Assembly: GCA_009781955.1 (NCBI GenBank)
Contig: WQUT01000003.1
Coordinates: 1 to 34,631 of the forward strand
Length of the DNA: 34,631 bases
Direction: 5' to 3'
From: Pseudomonadota bacterium
GTDB lineage: Bacteria; Pseudomonadota; Alphaproteobacteria; Rs-D84
The notes below the pieces were generated by a model. That model saw nothing but the letters and a program-made list of their open reading frames with translations, searched no databases and was not told the origin of the DNA. Below, one piece after another: positions 1 through 7,542 of this stretch (position 1 is the first letter of the stretch; every line of letters starts with the position of its first letter). The position numbers and the translations under genes are program-made.

Positions 1-68
1 ATTTCCGTGCCAACGTCGGTCGCATGCTTGCGGCTTTCTTTTGCGGCCAAGAATTCGGACATGGACAT
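1..68 (-). CDS. Partial ORF coupled to addA; possible detached AddA nuclease domain
   Basis: The minus-strand ORF starts at ATG 68-66, or at ATG 62-60, and runs off the left edge after 22 codons. Its ATG shares a base with the TAA stop of addA (TAATG), so it is almost certainly translationally coupled. The last visible residues are SRKHATDVGTE followed by Ile or Met. This resembles the first motif of RecB/AddA-family nuclease domains, where a basic/Ala segment leads to G-T-x-x-H. The AddA ORF just upstream ends before its nuclease domain, so this ORF may encode that domain separately. That is inference from about 20 residues; an unrelated gene such as the thioredoxin often found after addA cannot be excluded, although the visible residues do not look like thioredoxin. 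Confidence 0.5.
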   Translation of the reverse strand, partial: MSMSEFLAAKESRKHATDVGTE

Positions 69-3000
69 TATTTAATCCTTAGTATTCCATTCGCATCCGT
101 CGCGGCGTTCGGATGGCCCGGCAGAATTGCTGCCAGTTGCGTGTGCCACGCGATTTCGGCCGGGACCTTGGTCGGCGAAAACCCATAGATATACAGGCGG
201 TCCCGCGCGCGCGTCATCGCAACGTACAGCAGCCGGTAATATTCCGCAACCTGTGTTTGCAACCGGGCGTCCGCCGCGGCTTGAAACTTTTCGGACGCAT
301 TGCCGTCCGGCGACCAGAGGAACGCGGTTGTTTTTTGCTCCGTCGCATCTCCCCCCTCTTGGGGGGGGGTGGTTGCCGAAGGCAACCGAGGGGGGGCTAC
401 TTCATTTGAATATTTGTTATTACTATTTTTTTCGGAAATAGCCCCCCCCAGTCCGCCGTCGCTATCGCTACGGCGCAACAGCCCCACCCAAGAGGAGGGG
501 CACGCGACGGAGCTTATCGGAACAACCCTGCCCGCGCCTTCGCGCTTGGACTTTGGATTTTCTATCGTATCTATCAGAAATACGATTGGCGAATCCAGCC
601 CCTTGGCCGCATGCACGGTCATTACGCGCACGCCGGAATTCGCCTCCATATCGCGCTTGATTTCGCTGCCGCCCTCCATAAACCATTGGATAAACTCGCG
701 CAAGCCCCCTGATTGCGTGCGTTCATAAGACAGCGCGATGGTCAGAAATTCTTCCAACGGGTCAATAATCTGACCGCCCAGCGCGGCAATCATCTTTTCC
801 CGCCGGTCGCCGGTGTTCAATAACCGCATGAAAAAGGAATAAGGAGGCAGGTTCGCCCATTCCAAAATTTGTAAAAGCTCTTTATATATCTCCGGCCGCA
901 ATACATTGATACGACTGAATACAGTATCATCGCCGCGTTTATGGCAAATGGCGAATAAATCCGATTCCGAAAACCCGAACAATGGGCTTTTCAGCACGCA
1001 TGCCAGGGCATAGTCGTTCGCGGTATCCAAACAAAACCGCACCAGGTTCAGCAGGTCCCGTATAGCTGGAAATTCCGGCAATACTATACGGTCGCTGCCG
1101 GCGACGGCGATGTTTCTGGATTTCAGCTCTGCCACCAATGGCGCGGCGAAAGGCGCGCGTTTCTGGACCAGAACCATGATATCGCCGGGTGTGATCCGCC
1201 GCCCCGCGGATTCCAGTGTTTCATTGGTTACCAGATGTTCAATCTTGTCGGCTATTTCACGAATATATTCGCGACGGGCCACCGAATTCTTGATTTTTTC
1301 GGCTACCGGGGCCTTGTCATCGGCGTCAATTTCATCGTCATCGGCCGCGGTTTCGGTGTCCGAAAACGGAATTTTTACCGAATTTAATTCCACGAATCCC
1401 GCCTCGCCCGCGCGAAAGCATTTGTGAACATTATTCTTGAAGTTCGCTAAATTAGTTATTGATACATCGTTGAAAAAGTAATCTACGGTGGACAGGATGG
1501 CTGGCACGGAACGGAACGATTGCGACAGCGGAACCTCTGCAATAACCCGCTGGTCGCTGGCTATTTGTTCCGCGATGTTATTCTTGCTTAACATAAATTC
1601 AACCGGGTTCGCGCCCTGGAATGAATAAATGGATTGTTTTGTATCGCCGACCACAAACAAAGTGCGCGGATTTTCGCCTTCGCCGTTTGTGAAAAAGTTC
1701 GTGGCCAATGCCCGCAGGATCCGCCATTGTTCGGGACTGGTATCCTGGGCCTCGTCCACCAAGATATGCGACAACTGGACGTCCAGCTGCGACAATACCC
1801 ATCCCATCGTCGCCGGGTCTGAAAAAAGCCGTTCCGTATACAGGATAATATCGTCAAAGTCCATTAAATTACGCGATAATTTTAATTCCGCATATTTTTT
1901 TGTAAATGCGTCGGACAGCGTGAACAGCGCGACGGTGTCGTCGTAAATCGCCTGGTTTATCCGATTTTGGTCATATTCATAGACGCGGTCTTGTTCCGCG
2001 ACCAGATACTCTTTCTTGGTCACCCGCGTCGCGCGCGCGCCGGTGGTGGTTAGGAACGCGGTCTTGTACTCGTCAAAGTCAAAATTGGTGTCATGCATCA
2101 GTTTTTTTATCACCTGGGCCGCTTTTACCAGGTAGGCGGCCGGCTTTCTCGGGGATAAAATTTCGGATTCAAGCAGACCCAGTATTTTACGGCGGTCATC
2201 CATGGCCGCCGGCGACCAGAATTTCTGTCCAGCCAGCGGATCAATGGATAAAAAGTTTCTAACTGTATCAATGAATTGTTTCTGATAGTTAAAGCTTTGG
2301 TTCAATTGAAACATCACGCGATATTGATCGGTCAAAACGCCCAGCAACTGGTCATAAGAATACTCTGAAATCCGTTCGGTGATGCGGAAAAAGGCATCTG
2401 TCAGTCCCCCCACCGCATCGCGCTGCGCCGATACAAGGCTCGCGCTCTGCGACTCCCCCCAAGGGGGGAGTAATTCAGCACTCACTTGTTCGGAATTAAG
2501 AGAGCAATTAACTACTCCCCCCTTGGGGGGAGTCGGCGCGCATGGTTGCGGGCCGGTGGGGGGACTAGCATTCACCAATTCTTGAAAAGCGTCTTTCATC
2601 AAACGGGTTTGGTCGGCCTCTGTCACCAACCGCCAGGCCGGGGAAATGCCGGCCTCCATAGGAAAACGCCGCAGGATTTCTTCGCAAAAGCTGTGAATAG
2701 TGCGAATTTTCAGCATCTGGGGATTATCTATGTATTCATAAAATATCGCGCGCGCGGTTGCCAGATCCGCATCCGTCGGCGGCGTCTTTGGTATTTCCGA
2801 ATGCGCGATGTCCGCCAGCAGTTCGCGCAACTGCGCATCATCCGCATAGGCCCATTCGCGCAGCTCTGCCAATATTCGGTTCCGCATCTCGCTGGCCCCG
2901 GCATTGGTATAGGTCAGGCACAGGATTCCGGCATTTTTTCCGGCGCGGGGGTCGTCGTCGTTTCTGAACAGAATACGCAGCAGACGTTGCACCAAGACGC

Positions 3001-3097
3001 TCGTCTTGCCCGTGCCGGCGTTCGCCTGGACCCAGACGTTCATCGCCGGGTCGCTGGCCCGTGCCTGTTCCGTTGAAAGCGCGCGCTTTGCCGCCAT
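68..3097 (-). CDS. addA: AddA-type UvrD/Rep superfamily 1 helicase, lacking the C-terminal nuclease domain
   Basis: ATP-dependent helicase subunit of the AddAB double-strand-break repair complex (RecBCD-like end processing). Visible motifs: Walker A ANAGTGKT near residues 25-32, IRTIHSFCEEILRRFP (Ia/Ib region), Walker B ILVDEAQD near 448, GDTKQSIYSFQGA (III), SQSFRSVPAIL (IV), MTVHAAKGLDSP near 830 (V) and LLYVAMTRARDR near 955 (VI). ATG at 3097 is preferred over the GTG at 3103 because AAGG lies five bases upstream. The protein stops about 45 residues after motif VI, whereas AddA normally continues into a PD-(D/E)xK nuclease; a coupled ORF follows. Two palindromic segments are inserted in frame, near residues 177-231 and 862-919. 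No addB is adjacent: the next gene upstream is divergent. Helicase identity is firm; the biochemical partner is inferred. Confidence 0.9.
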   Translation of the reverse strand: MAAKRALSTEQARASDPAMNVWVQANAGTGKTSVLVQRLLRILFRNDDDPRAGKNAGILCLTYTNAGASEMRNRILAELREWAYADDAQLRELLADIAHSEIPKTPPTDADLATARAIFYEYIDNPQMLKIRTIHSFCEEILRRFPMEAGISPAWRLVTEADQTRLMKDAFQELVNASPPTGPQPCAPTPPKGGVVNCSLNSEQVSAELLPPWGESQSASLVSAQRDAVGGLTDAFFRITERISEYSYDQLLGVLTDQYRVMFQLNQSFNYQKQFIDTVRNFLSIDPLAGQKFWSPAAMDDRRKILGLLESEILSPRKPAAYLVKAAQVIKKLMHDTNFDFDEYKTAFLTTTGARATRVTKKEYLVAEQDRVYEYDQNRINQAIYDDTVALFTLSDAFTKKYAELKLSRNLMDFDDIILYTERLFSDPATMGWVLSQLDVQLSHILVDEAQDTSPEQWRILRALATNFFTNGEGENPRTLFVVGDTKQSIYSFQGANPVEFMLSKNNIAEQIASDQRVIAEVPLSQSFRSVPAILSTVDYFFNDVSITNLANFKNNVHKCFRAGEAGFVELNSVKIPFSDTETAADDDEIDADDKAPVAEKIKNSVARREYIREIADKIEHLVTNETLESAGRRITPGDIMVLVQKRAPFAAPLVAELKSRNIAVAGSDRIVLPEFPAIRDLLNLVRFCLDTANDYALACVLKSPLFGFSESDLFAICHKRGDDTVFSRINVLRPEIYKELLQILEWANLPPYSFFMRLLNTGDRREKMIAALGGQIIDPLEEFLTIALSYERTQSGGLREFIQWFMEGGSEIKRDMEANSGVRVMTVHAAKGLDSPIVFLIDTIENPKSKREGAGRVVPISSVACPSSWVGLLRRSDSDGGLGGAISEKNSNNKYSNEVAPPRLPSATTPPQEGGDATEQKTTAFLWSPDGNASEKFQAAADARLQTQVAEYYRLLYVAMTRARDRLYIYGFSPTKVPAEIAWHTQLAAILPGHPNAATDANGILRIK
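340..510. repeat. In-frame palindromic element inside addA (copy 1)
   Basis: A 171-bp segment (57 codons) has inverted ends: CCGTCGCATC... on the left pairs with ...GCGACGG on the right, and CTCTTGGGGGGG pairs with CCCAAGAGGAGG. It contains an inner GGTTGCCGAAGGCAACC hairpin and a short CGCTACGGCG motif that recurs in other repeats of the window. It lies between helicase motifs V and VI and encodes a low-complexity Ser/Pro/Asn-rich peptide foreign to AddA. Because its length is a multiple of three, the frame is kept. Confidence 0.8.
2403..2566. repeat. In-frame palindromic element inside addA (copy 2)
   Basis: The ends are inverted: AGTCCCCCCACCG on the left and CGGTGGGGGGACT on the right. 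Inside are two CTCCCCCC-AAGGGGGGAG type hairpins around an AT-richer centre. The encoded Pro/Gly/Ser-rich peptide (about residues 177-231) splits the helicase between TRLMKDAFQELV and LTDAFFRITERI with no frame break. Its architecture resembles copy 1, but the sequence differs. Confidence 0.8.
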
Positions 3098-3104
3098 TTT
3101 CACC

Positions 3105-3133
3105 TTGTTTTCACGGTTGGATTGTAGTATAGA
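3105..3133 (+). promoter_or_regulatory. Predicted sigma-70 promoter for the GNAT gene
   Basis: TTGTTT (3105-3110), a 17-bp spacer, then TATAGA (3128-3133). It lies in the divergent gap between addA and the acetyltransferase, about 60 bases before the acetyltransferase start. Confidence 0.5.
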
Positions 3134-3193
3134 TTTTATAAGAATTCAAGGCGTAGAAATGACCCATGAAGATTTTATAAAACCGAGGCAGGA

Positions 3194-4003
3194 ATGATAC
3201 CGATATTGTTTCCTATTCAATTACCTGGCATGACACTTGCAAATAGGCAAGATGTTTTCCGTTACGTGATAAATAATTTTTCCGCATATTATGATTCTGT
3301 GGATATTGTGCAGGACAATGACGAGGACGGTTTGATTTTATCAAGCCATGACGACGCTCCGTATTTTAATTTTTGCATACACAAGGACGGCAAGCTTGAA
3401 GATTGTATTGCGCGATATTTGCCAATGTTCAAGAAATATCACCGAACGCCCCTGATTTATGTGTCGCCGGCCTCTTCTTATTATTGCGAACAAATAGAAT
3501 TTGAGAAAATTTCAGACGACGCCTTTATGTTTTTGGAAGACGAAAGCATTTTAAGTAATTATCCGGTGCCGGATTCCATAAAGGTTGAACTTACAGAAGA
3601 TGAAGATTTGTTTATTAAAATATGGGGCGATTCTAGACGCGATCCGAACGATATTTACGGCGTTGCGAGCGAGGCAATGGTAAACGGAATGCGACATTTC
3701 TTCAAGCCCCCGAAGAAAGGATTCAGTCATTTTGCAACAATGGCATACAAGGATGAAAAACCCGTTGCTAATGTTGTATCAGTTTATAACAAGGATTGGC
3801 TGTTGGTCATCGGGCTGGGCACATTACCGGAATATAGAAAACAAGGGCTGGGGACCGTGCTTATGAAAGACATAATAGAACGGGCGCACAAATTGGGAAT
3901 AAAAACAATAACGCTACAGACGGAAACCGGCACCTATAATGAAAAATATTATGAAAAAATAGGGTTTGTGACGAGATTTAACGGTGTGTATTACAAACCC
4001 TAA
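3194..4003 (+). CDS. GNAT family N-acetyltransferase
   Basis: A 269-residue cytosolic protein whose C-terminal half is a GNAT fold, which transfers an acetyl group from acetyl-CoA to an amine. The signature is GTLPEYRKQGLGTVLMK (about residues 212-228): beta-4, then the Q/RxxGxG/A pyrophosphate loop (QGLGT). It is followed by ITLQTET and the usual terminal YYEKIGF segment. The N-terminal 130 residues match nothing I recognise and may be a second degenerate GNAT half. The ATG follows GAGGCAGGA. A 12-codon ORF (3160-3198) ends in a TGA overlapping this ATG, so it could act as a leader peptide. The gene is AT-richer than its neighbours and converges on the next gene with a three-base gap. The substrate is unknown. 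Confidence 0.85.
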   Translation: MIPILFPIQLPGMTLANRQDVFRYVINNFSAYYDSVDIVQDNDEDGLILSSHDDAPYFNFCIHKDGKLEDCIARYLPMFKKYHRTPLIYVSPASSYYCEQIEFEKISDDAFMFLEDESILSNYPVPDSIKVELTEDEDLFIKIWGDSRRDPNDIYGVASEAMVNGMRHFFKPPKKGFSHFATMAYKDEKPVANVVSVYNKDWLLVIGLGTLPEYRKQGLGTVLMKDIIERAHKLGIKTITLQTETGTYNEKYYEKIGFVTRFNGVYYKP

Positions 4004-4006
4004 GTC

Positions 4007-4804
4007 TTAATGCTGGAACAAATACTTTGCCGTCAGGTCCAGGCTGCACCGGCCCAGGTGCCGCGGAAACATGGATATTATCCTGCGCTTGAATTCAAAC
4101 CGCGACCGGGATTTTTTCGCCGCCGCCAGCACTGCTTCCAGATACTCCAGCTTTTTCGCCGCATCGCCCATATCTTCCGGCGCGTGGTGGGACGAAAGAA
4201 TCAGCCTATAATTTCGCGCAATCAAATTACGCAGCTTTTTTATCTCGGCATTCAAGATTGCCGTGCTGCGCATTACCGGATGAACGTCGTGCCCCAGAAT
4301 GTGTATATAGCGCGCGTTTACTTCCGGAAACTCTATATCAAACGCCGTGCGGTCTTTCCTTATGTTCATCTTTATGCCCGCAATCGCGACGCATCCGTAT
4401 TTCATATAGACGTCAATCTTGTGCGGGGACGCGCTGCACGACTTGCTGAACATTTTCGCAAAGCTTTTCAGCAGCGCGCCGCCCCGCCGCCCGTTGAATT
4501 CGGCGTTCTTGGTGGAATACCGCGGCACGCCGTGCAGGAATTCGTCCGCGCCGGCCATATGGTATGACAGTATGTGCCCCGCAATCTTTATGCCGGCCGA
4601 TTTCAAATACGATTCCAATTCCAGAATATTGTTGGCAAAGGCCGGGCTTTCCAAAACTATGCCGCTGCTGCCCTTGACTATGACGGGAACGACGCTTTGC
4701 AGCGGGTCGTTGGTCATATAAACGTGCAGTTTTATCGGCCCCAGATCATATAACAGAATTTCGCCGATCGCCAGTCGTTTTACAGTGCAATTTCTCTTGA
4801 TCAT
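4007..4804 (-). CDS. Metallo-beta-lactamase-fold-like protein with altered metal motif
   Basis: A 265-residue cytosolic protein read divergently from an HxlR regulator. Its layout recalls MBL-fold hydrolases: N-terminal strands (LLYDLGPIKLHVYM), a segment HILSYHMAGADEF where the HxHxDH motif would sit, a mid-protein ILGHDVHP, and RLILSSHHAPED near the C-terminus followed by a helical tail. The canonical histidines are not all in register, so metal binding or catalysis may be lost or changed. The start is well supported by AAGGAG upstream. Being divergent from an HxlR gene suggests the regulator controls it. The family call is tentative; a non-MBL conserved hypothetical is possible. Confidence 0.5.
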   Translation of the reverse strand: MIKRNCTVKRLAIGEILLYDLGPIKLHVYMTNDPLQSVVPVIVKGSSGIVLESPAFANNILELESYLKSAGIKIAGHILSYHMAGADEFLHGVPRYSTKNAEFNGRRGGALLKSFAKMFSKSCSASPHKIDVYMKYGCVAIAGIKMNIRKDRTAFDIEFPEVNARYIHILGHDVHPVMRSTAILNAEIKKLRNLIARNYRLILSSHHAPEDMGDAAKKLEYLEAVLAAAKKSRSRFEFKRRIISMFPRHLGRCSLDLTAKYLFQH

Positions 4805-4866
4805 GGCGGACTCCTTGGCTTCTTTATCATTATAATTTTTCAGATTTTGCTTGTAAAGTAGGGAGA

Positions 4867-4878
4867 ATCTTGTAAGAT
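4867..4878. promoter_or_regulatory. Candidate operator (inverted repeat) in the divergent MBL-like/HxlR gap
   Basis: ATCTTGTAAGAT is a perfect 5-bp inverted repeat around a 2-bp centre. A related half-site CTTGTAAAG lies just to its left. HxlR regulators usually bind inverted repeats in such divergent regions and often repress their own gene; assigning this site is inference. Confidence 0.35.
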
Positions 4879-4912
4879 GAGCATATAAAAGTAACTATTG
4901 GGGGAAAGCCTG

Positions 4913-5314
4913 ATGTCGGGCCAGAAAAAAATTTTGCATTCGCCGGCCGAAATCACGATCGGACTGATAAAAAGCAAGTGGAAGGTGCTGATTCTGCGCG
5001 AATTGCGGTCCGGCACAAAGCGATTCGGGGAATTGCTGCGCAATTTGGGCGGCGTCAGTCAAAAGGTTCTGACCCAGAATTTGCGCGCATTGGAAGACGA
5101 CGGGCTGGTCTGCCGCAAAGTATATGCAGAGGTTCCGCCGCGCGTGGATTATTCCATGACGGTCGTGGCGCTGGACCTGCACAACATATTGGTTCAAATG
5201 CGGGAATGGGGAATAAAATACAATACCAGATACGCGCGGAAAATTAAAAACAAAACAATATGCTCGCCCAAATGCCCGCATAAGCATCTGCATAAAAATA
5301 AAACTTTACCTTAA
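4913..5314 (+). CDS. HxlR family winged-helix transcriptional regulator
   Basis: A 133-residue DNA-binding protein. The family's winged-helix signature is clear: IGLIKSKWKVLILRELRSG, then RFGELLRNLGGVSQKVLTQNL (recognition helix), then LEDDGLVCRKVYAEVPPRVDYSMT (wing). HxlR proteins act as dimers and often sense electrophiles or redox state, sometimes through cysteines. Cysteines here are Cys in LVCRK and two in the ICSPKC tail, so redox sensing is possible but unproven. ATG 4913 is chosen over TTG 4898 because GGGGGAAAG lies immediately upstream. It is divergent from the MBL-like gene, its likely target. Confidence 0.88.
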   Translation: MSGQKKILHSPAEITIGLIKSKWKVLILRELRSGTKRFGELLRNLGGVSQKVLTQNLRALEDDGLVCRKVYAEVPPRVDYSMTVVALDLHNILVQMREWGIKYNTRYARKIKNKTICSPKCPHKHLHKNKTLP

Positions 5315-5330
5315 AAATATAATTTTTTGC

Positions 5331-5372
5331 CTGCCCCGGAAATCACAGATTTCGTGATTTCTGGGGGTAGTC
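5331..5372. repeat. Short palindrome with the GGGGTAGTC end
   Basis: CCCCGGAAATCAC and its complement GTGATTTCTGGGG form a hairpin ending in GGGGTAGTC. The same boundary motif defines the three large elements at 11.8, 20.4 and 33.3 kb, so this looks like a miniature or internally deleted copy. It lies downstream of the HxlR gene and could also act as a 3' stabilising hairpin. Confidence 0.6.
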
Positions 5373-5411
5373 ACTTTAAGGGTATGTTTTGCGGAATAGG
5401 ATGAAATAAAA

Positions 5412-7364
5412 TCACATAAATCCTTTCAGAACCATATACATCTGGCCCAGATCGGTTTTAAGCAGCGTGGCGGTCAGCATTTCTTGATTATCCGTATGTT
5501 CCGCGCCCGCCAGCATTTTGGCAAAGCTGCGCACGAACTGCGTCGCTTGCGACCGGAATACCGCGTCGGATTTGAACAGCTCGCGCACGCGGCGCCGGTC
5601 CGCCGCGCCCAGCATTTTAGCGAACCATTTGGAAAATATGGTTTTGTCGCCGGCGTGATACTTGCTCCATATAGAATCAGGAATCTCCGCGCCGACGCTG
5701 CGCGTCAGATCAACCGACAGCTCGTGCATTTTTTCAATCAGCCGTTCGGATTGCCGGACGAATTCCGCGGGCGTCAGACGCGGCATAACGTTTATCGCGG
5801 CGGGATTGCCGGATGCCGCCGGCGCGGACGCCATCGCCGCCATGGGGGCGGTCGCCCTCGCCTCTGCCATTTGGCGGTTTAATGTTTGCATGGTATCAAC
5901 CGCTTTCGCGTAATCGGACAGCAAGTCTATCATCTGCTGGCGCGATTGGCCCGACAGATGGTCCAGTTTCAGCGAAGAATCCGCAATCCCCATCAGCGTC
6001 TCGCGCGCCGCCGTGTTCATCTCGCGCAGTTTTTCGTCCAGCGCCGTGATGCCGCCCTGCAGCTGCGCGGTCATTTCCGCGGAATCGTTCGCCAGATCGG
6101 GCAGCGCGTTATAGTATTTTTCAATCAGCTGGGACAGCGGGCGCAAACTTTCGGCCGTATCGGTGGACACTTTTATTAACTCTTGGGATTGGCCGGTCAA
6201 GACCTCGTGCGCGTTGCTCATCTCCGCCAGTGTTCCCTTGACCCCGTCGGCCATAGTGCGCACGGATTCGGAAAACGCGCCCGCCGCGGATTTGGTGTCG
6301 TCCAAGGTTTTATTCGCGACCGTATGCACGGTGTTCAGCTCGCCCACAACGCCGGTTGCGAATTCGCGTATTTCGCCCTGGAATTTTCCGGCCAGAACGG
6401 CGACCTCGCCCGATATATTGCGGATGAACGCCTCGGTCGTCTCGGCCGCCTCCATCAATTTGGTGACCGCTTCGGACAATGTGCGGCCCTGCTTTTCCAG
6501 CGAAGATTCGGCCAAACGTATCTGTCCGCCGACAACGTTCGCCGTGCTGGTCAGCCCGTTCATTTGGGACACCAGCATTGTTTTTGATTGCTTTGTAAAC
6601 GCGTCCATTTTTTCCAGCTGGCGGGCCAGTATTTTTTCGTTCGCGGCCATTGTCTTTTCATAGTCCGCGGATTCTTGGCGGACGCCCGCGAATCCGTTTG
6701 CAACGGCGGTTGACAGCGCGGCCATTTTTTCTTGCATCGCCTCGGACTCTGTCACCAATGAATTCATGTGGCTGGTGTTGTTTTCCATATCGGATTGCAG
6801 CTGGCCGGTCAGAATTTTCCCGGACTCGCACCATCCGTCTATGACGGTAGAGAGAGCGCGCGCCCGTTCCGTCGCGTCTTGAACGGTATTATTGATTTCC
6901 GACAATAACTTGTTGACATTGCTATCAAATTTCTCTATCGCGTCGGATATGCCTTTCCATTGTTTTGACCCCAGTATCTTTTCAAATCCGCCCAGCTGCT
7001 TTTCCAATTTTCCGGTCTGGTCCGCAAGGCTCTTGGTCGCCTCGGTCGCGGTGCCGACCAGCGCCTTGTTCCGTTCGCCCAGCTGTTTTTCCAATGCTTC
7101 GGCCCGCATGATATGCTGTTCCAGCGCCGCGGCCATTTTTTTGAATGACAGCTCTATGCTTTCAACCTCTGCATTCATCACATTTTTGACCACGCGCGAA
7201 GCGTCCGCGATTTTGGCGCGTTCCGGCGACATCAGCAGTTCCAGCAGCGATTCCATGACACGCTGTGACCGGCGCGATACAAAAAATAAGGCGACCGCCA
7301 GCCCCAGCAGCGCCAGCGCCCCAATCCCGCCGAAAATCCATAAAACTTCCACAGAAATATTCAT
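5412..7364 (-). CDS. Membrane-anchored coiled-coil protein of unknown function
   Basis: About 650 residues. One N-terminal membrane helix (WIFGGIGALALLGLAVALFF, residues 10-29) is followed by Arg-rich SRRSQR and about 450 residues of heptad-rich, Ala/Glu/Lys/Gln helix with few prolines. An Ala-rich linker (about residues 500-520) then leads to a charged globular C-terminal domain starting near LTPAEFVRQSERL. The coiled coil probably lies in the cytoplasm by the positive-inside rule. It recalls methyl-accepting-type or RmuC-type rods but lacks a recognisable MCP signalling hairpin or RmuC nuclease block, so no function is assigned. ATG 7364 is chosen because a good promoter (7393-7421) lies upstream and would exclude the longer ORF beginning at 7490. 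Confidence 0.75.
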   Translation of the reverse strand: MNISVEVLWIFGGIGALALLGLAVALFFVSRRSQRVMESLLELLMSPERAKIADASRVVKNVMNAEVESIELSFKKMAAALEQHIMRAEALEKQLGERNKALVGTATEATKSLADQTGKLEKQLGGFEKILGSKQWKGISDAIEKFDSNVNKLLSEINNTVQDATERARALSTVIDGWCESGKILTGQLQSDMENNTSHMNSLVTESEAMQEKMAALSTAVANGFAGVRQESADYEKTMAANEKILARQLEKMDAFTKQSKTMLVSQMNGLTSTANVVGGQIRLAESSLEKQGRTLSEAVTKLMEAAETTEAFIRNISGEVAVLAGKFQGEIREFATGVVGELNTVHTVANKTLDDTKSAAGAFSESVRTMADGVKGTLAEMSNAHEVLTGQSQELIKVSTDTAESLRPLSQLIEKYYNALPDLANDSAEMTAQLQGGITALDEKLREMNTAARETLMGIADSSLKLDHLSGQSRQQMIDLLSDYAKAVDTMQTLNRQMAEARATAPMAAMASAPAASGNPAAINVMPRLTPAEFVRQSERLIEKMHELSVDLTRSVGAEIPDSIWSKYHAGDKTIFSKWFAKMLGAADRRRVRELFKSDAVFRSQATQFVRSFAKMLAGAEHTDNQEMLTATLLKTDLGQMYMVLKGFM

Positions 7365-7392
7365 TCGGAATCCATTTTTTATAACGCTTGAA

Positions 7393-7421
7393 AGTATATC
7401 ACAAAACAAGCCCCGACTCAA
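7393..7421 (-). promoter_or_regulatory. Sigma-70 promoter for the coiled-coil gene
   Basis: On the minus strand, TTGAGT (7421-7416), a 17-bp spacer and TATACT (7398-7393). Transcription would begin near 7386, just ahead of ATG 7364. Confidence 0.65.
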
Positions 7422-7452
7422 AACATGATTTATAAAACGTTTAATAATATGG

Positions 7453-7480
7453 TTGACAAATGAAAAAAGACAGCTAGAAT
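7453..7480 (+). promoter_or_regulatory. Sigma-70 promoter for the hypothetical gene at 7543
   Basis: A consensus TTGACA (7453-7458), a 16-bp spacer and TAGAAT (7475-7480), predicting a start near 7487 and a leader of about 56 bases. This is among the best -35 matches seen here. Confidence 0.7.
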
Positions 7481-7542
7481 AGAAAAACACAAGGACTCAG
7501 AATAATGACGGATAATAATTTTAAAAATAAACGGAGACACTA

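Noticed and set aside
3006..3197. 63-residue ORF ahead of the GNAT gene
   Set aside because: Most of it is antisense to addA; only the last 12 codons could be a leader peptide, and this is mentioned with the GNAT gene.
7365..7490. N-terminal extension of the coiled-coil protein
   Set aside because: It would begin upstream of the predicted promoter at 7393-7421, and its residues (MFFYSSCLFSFVNH) look like translated AT-rich intergenic DNA.
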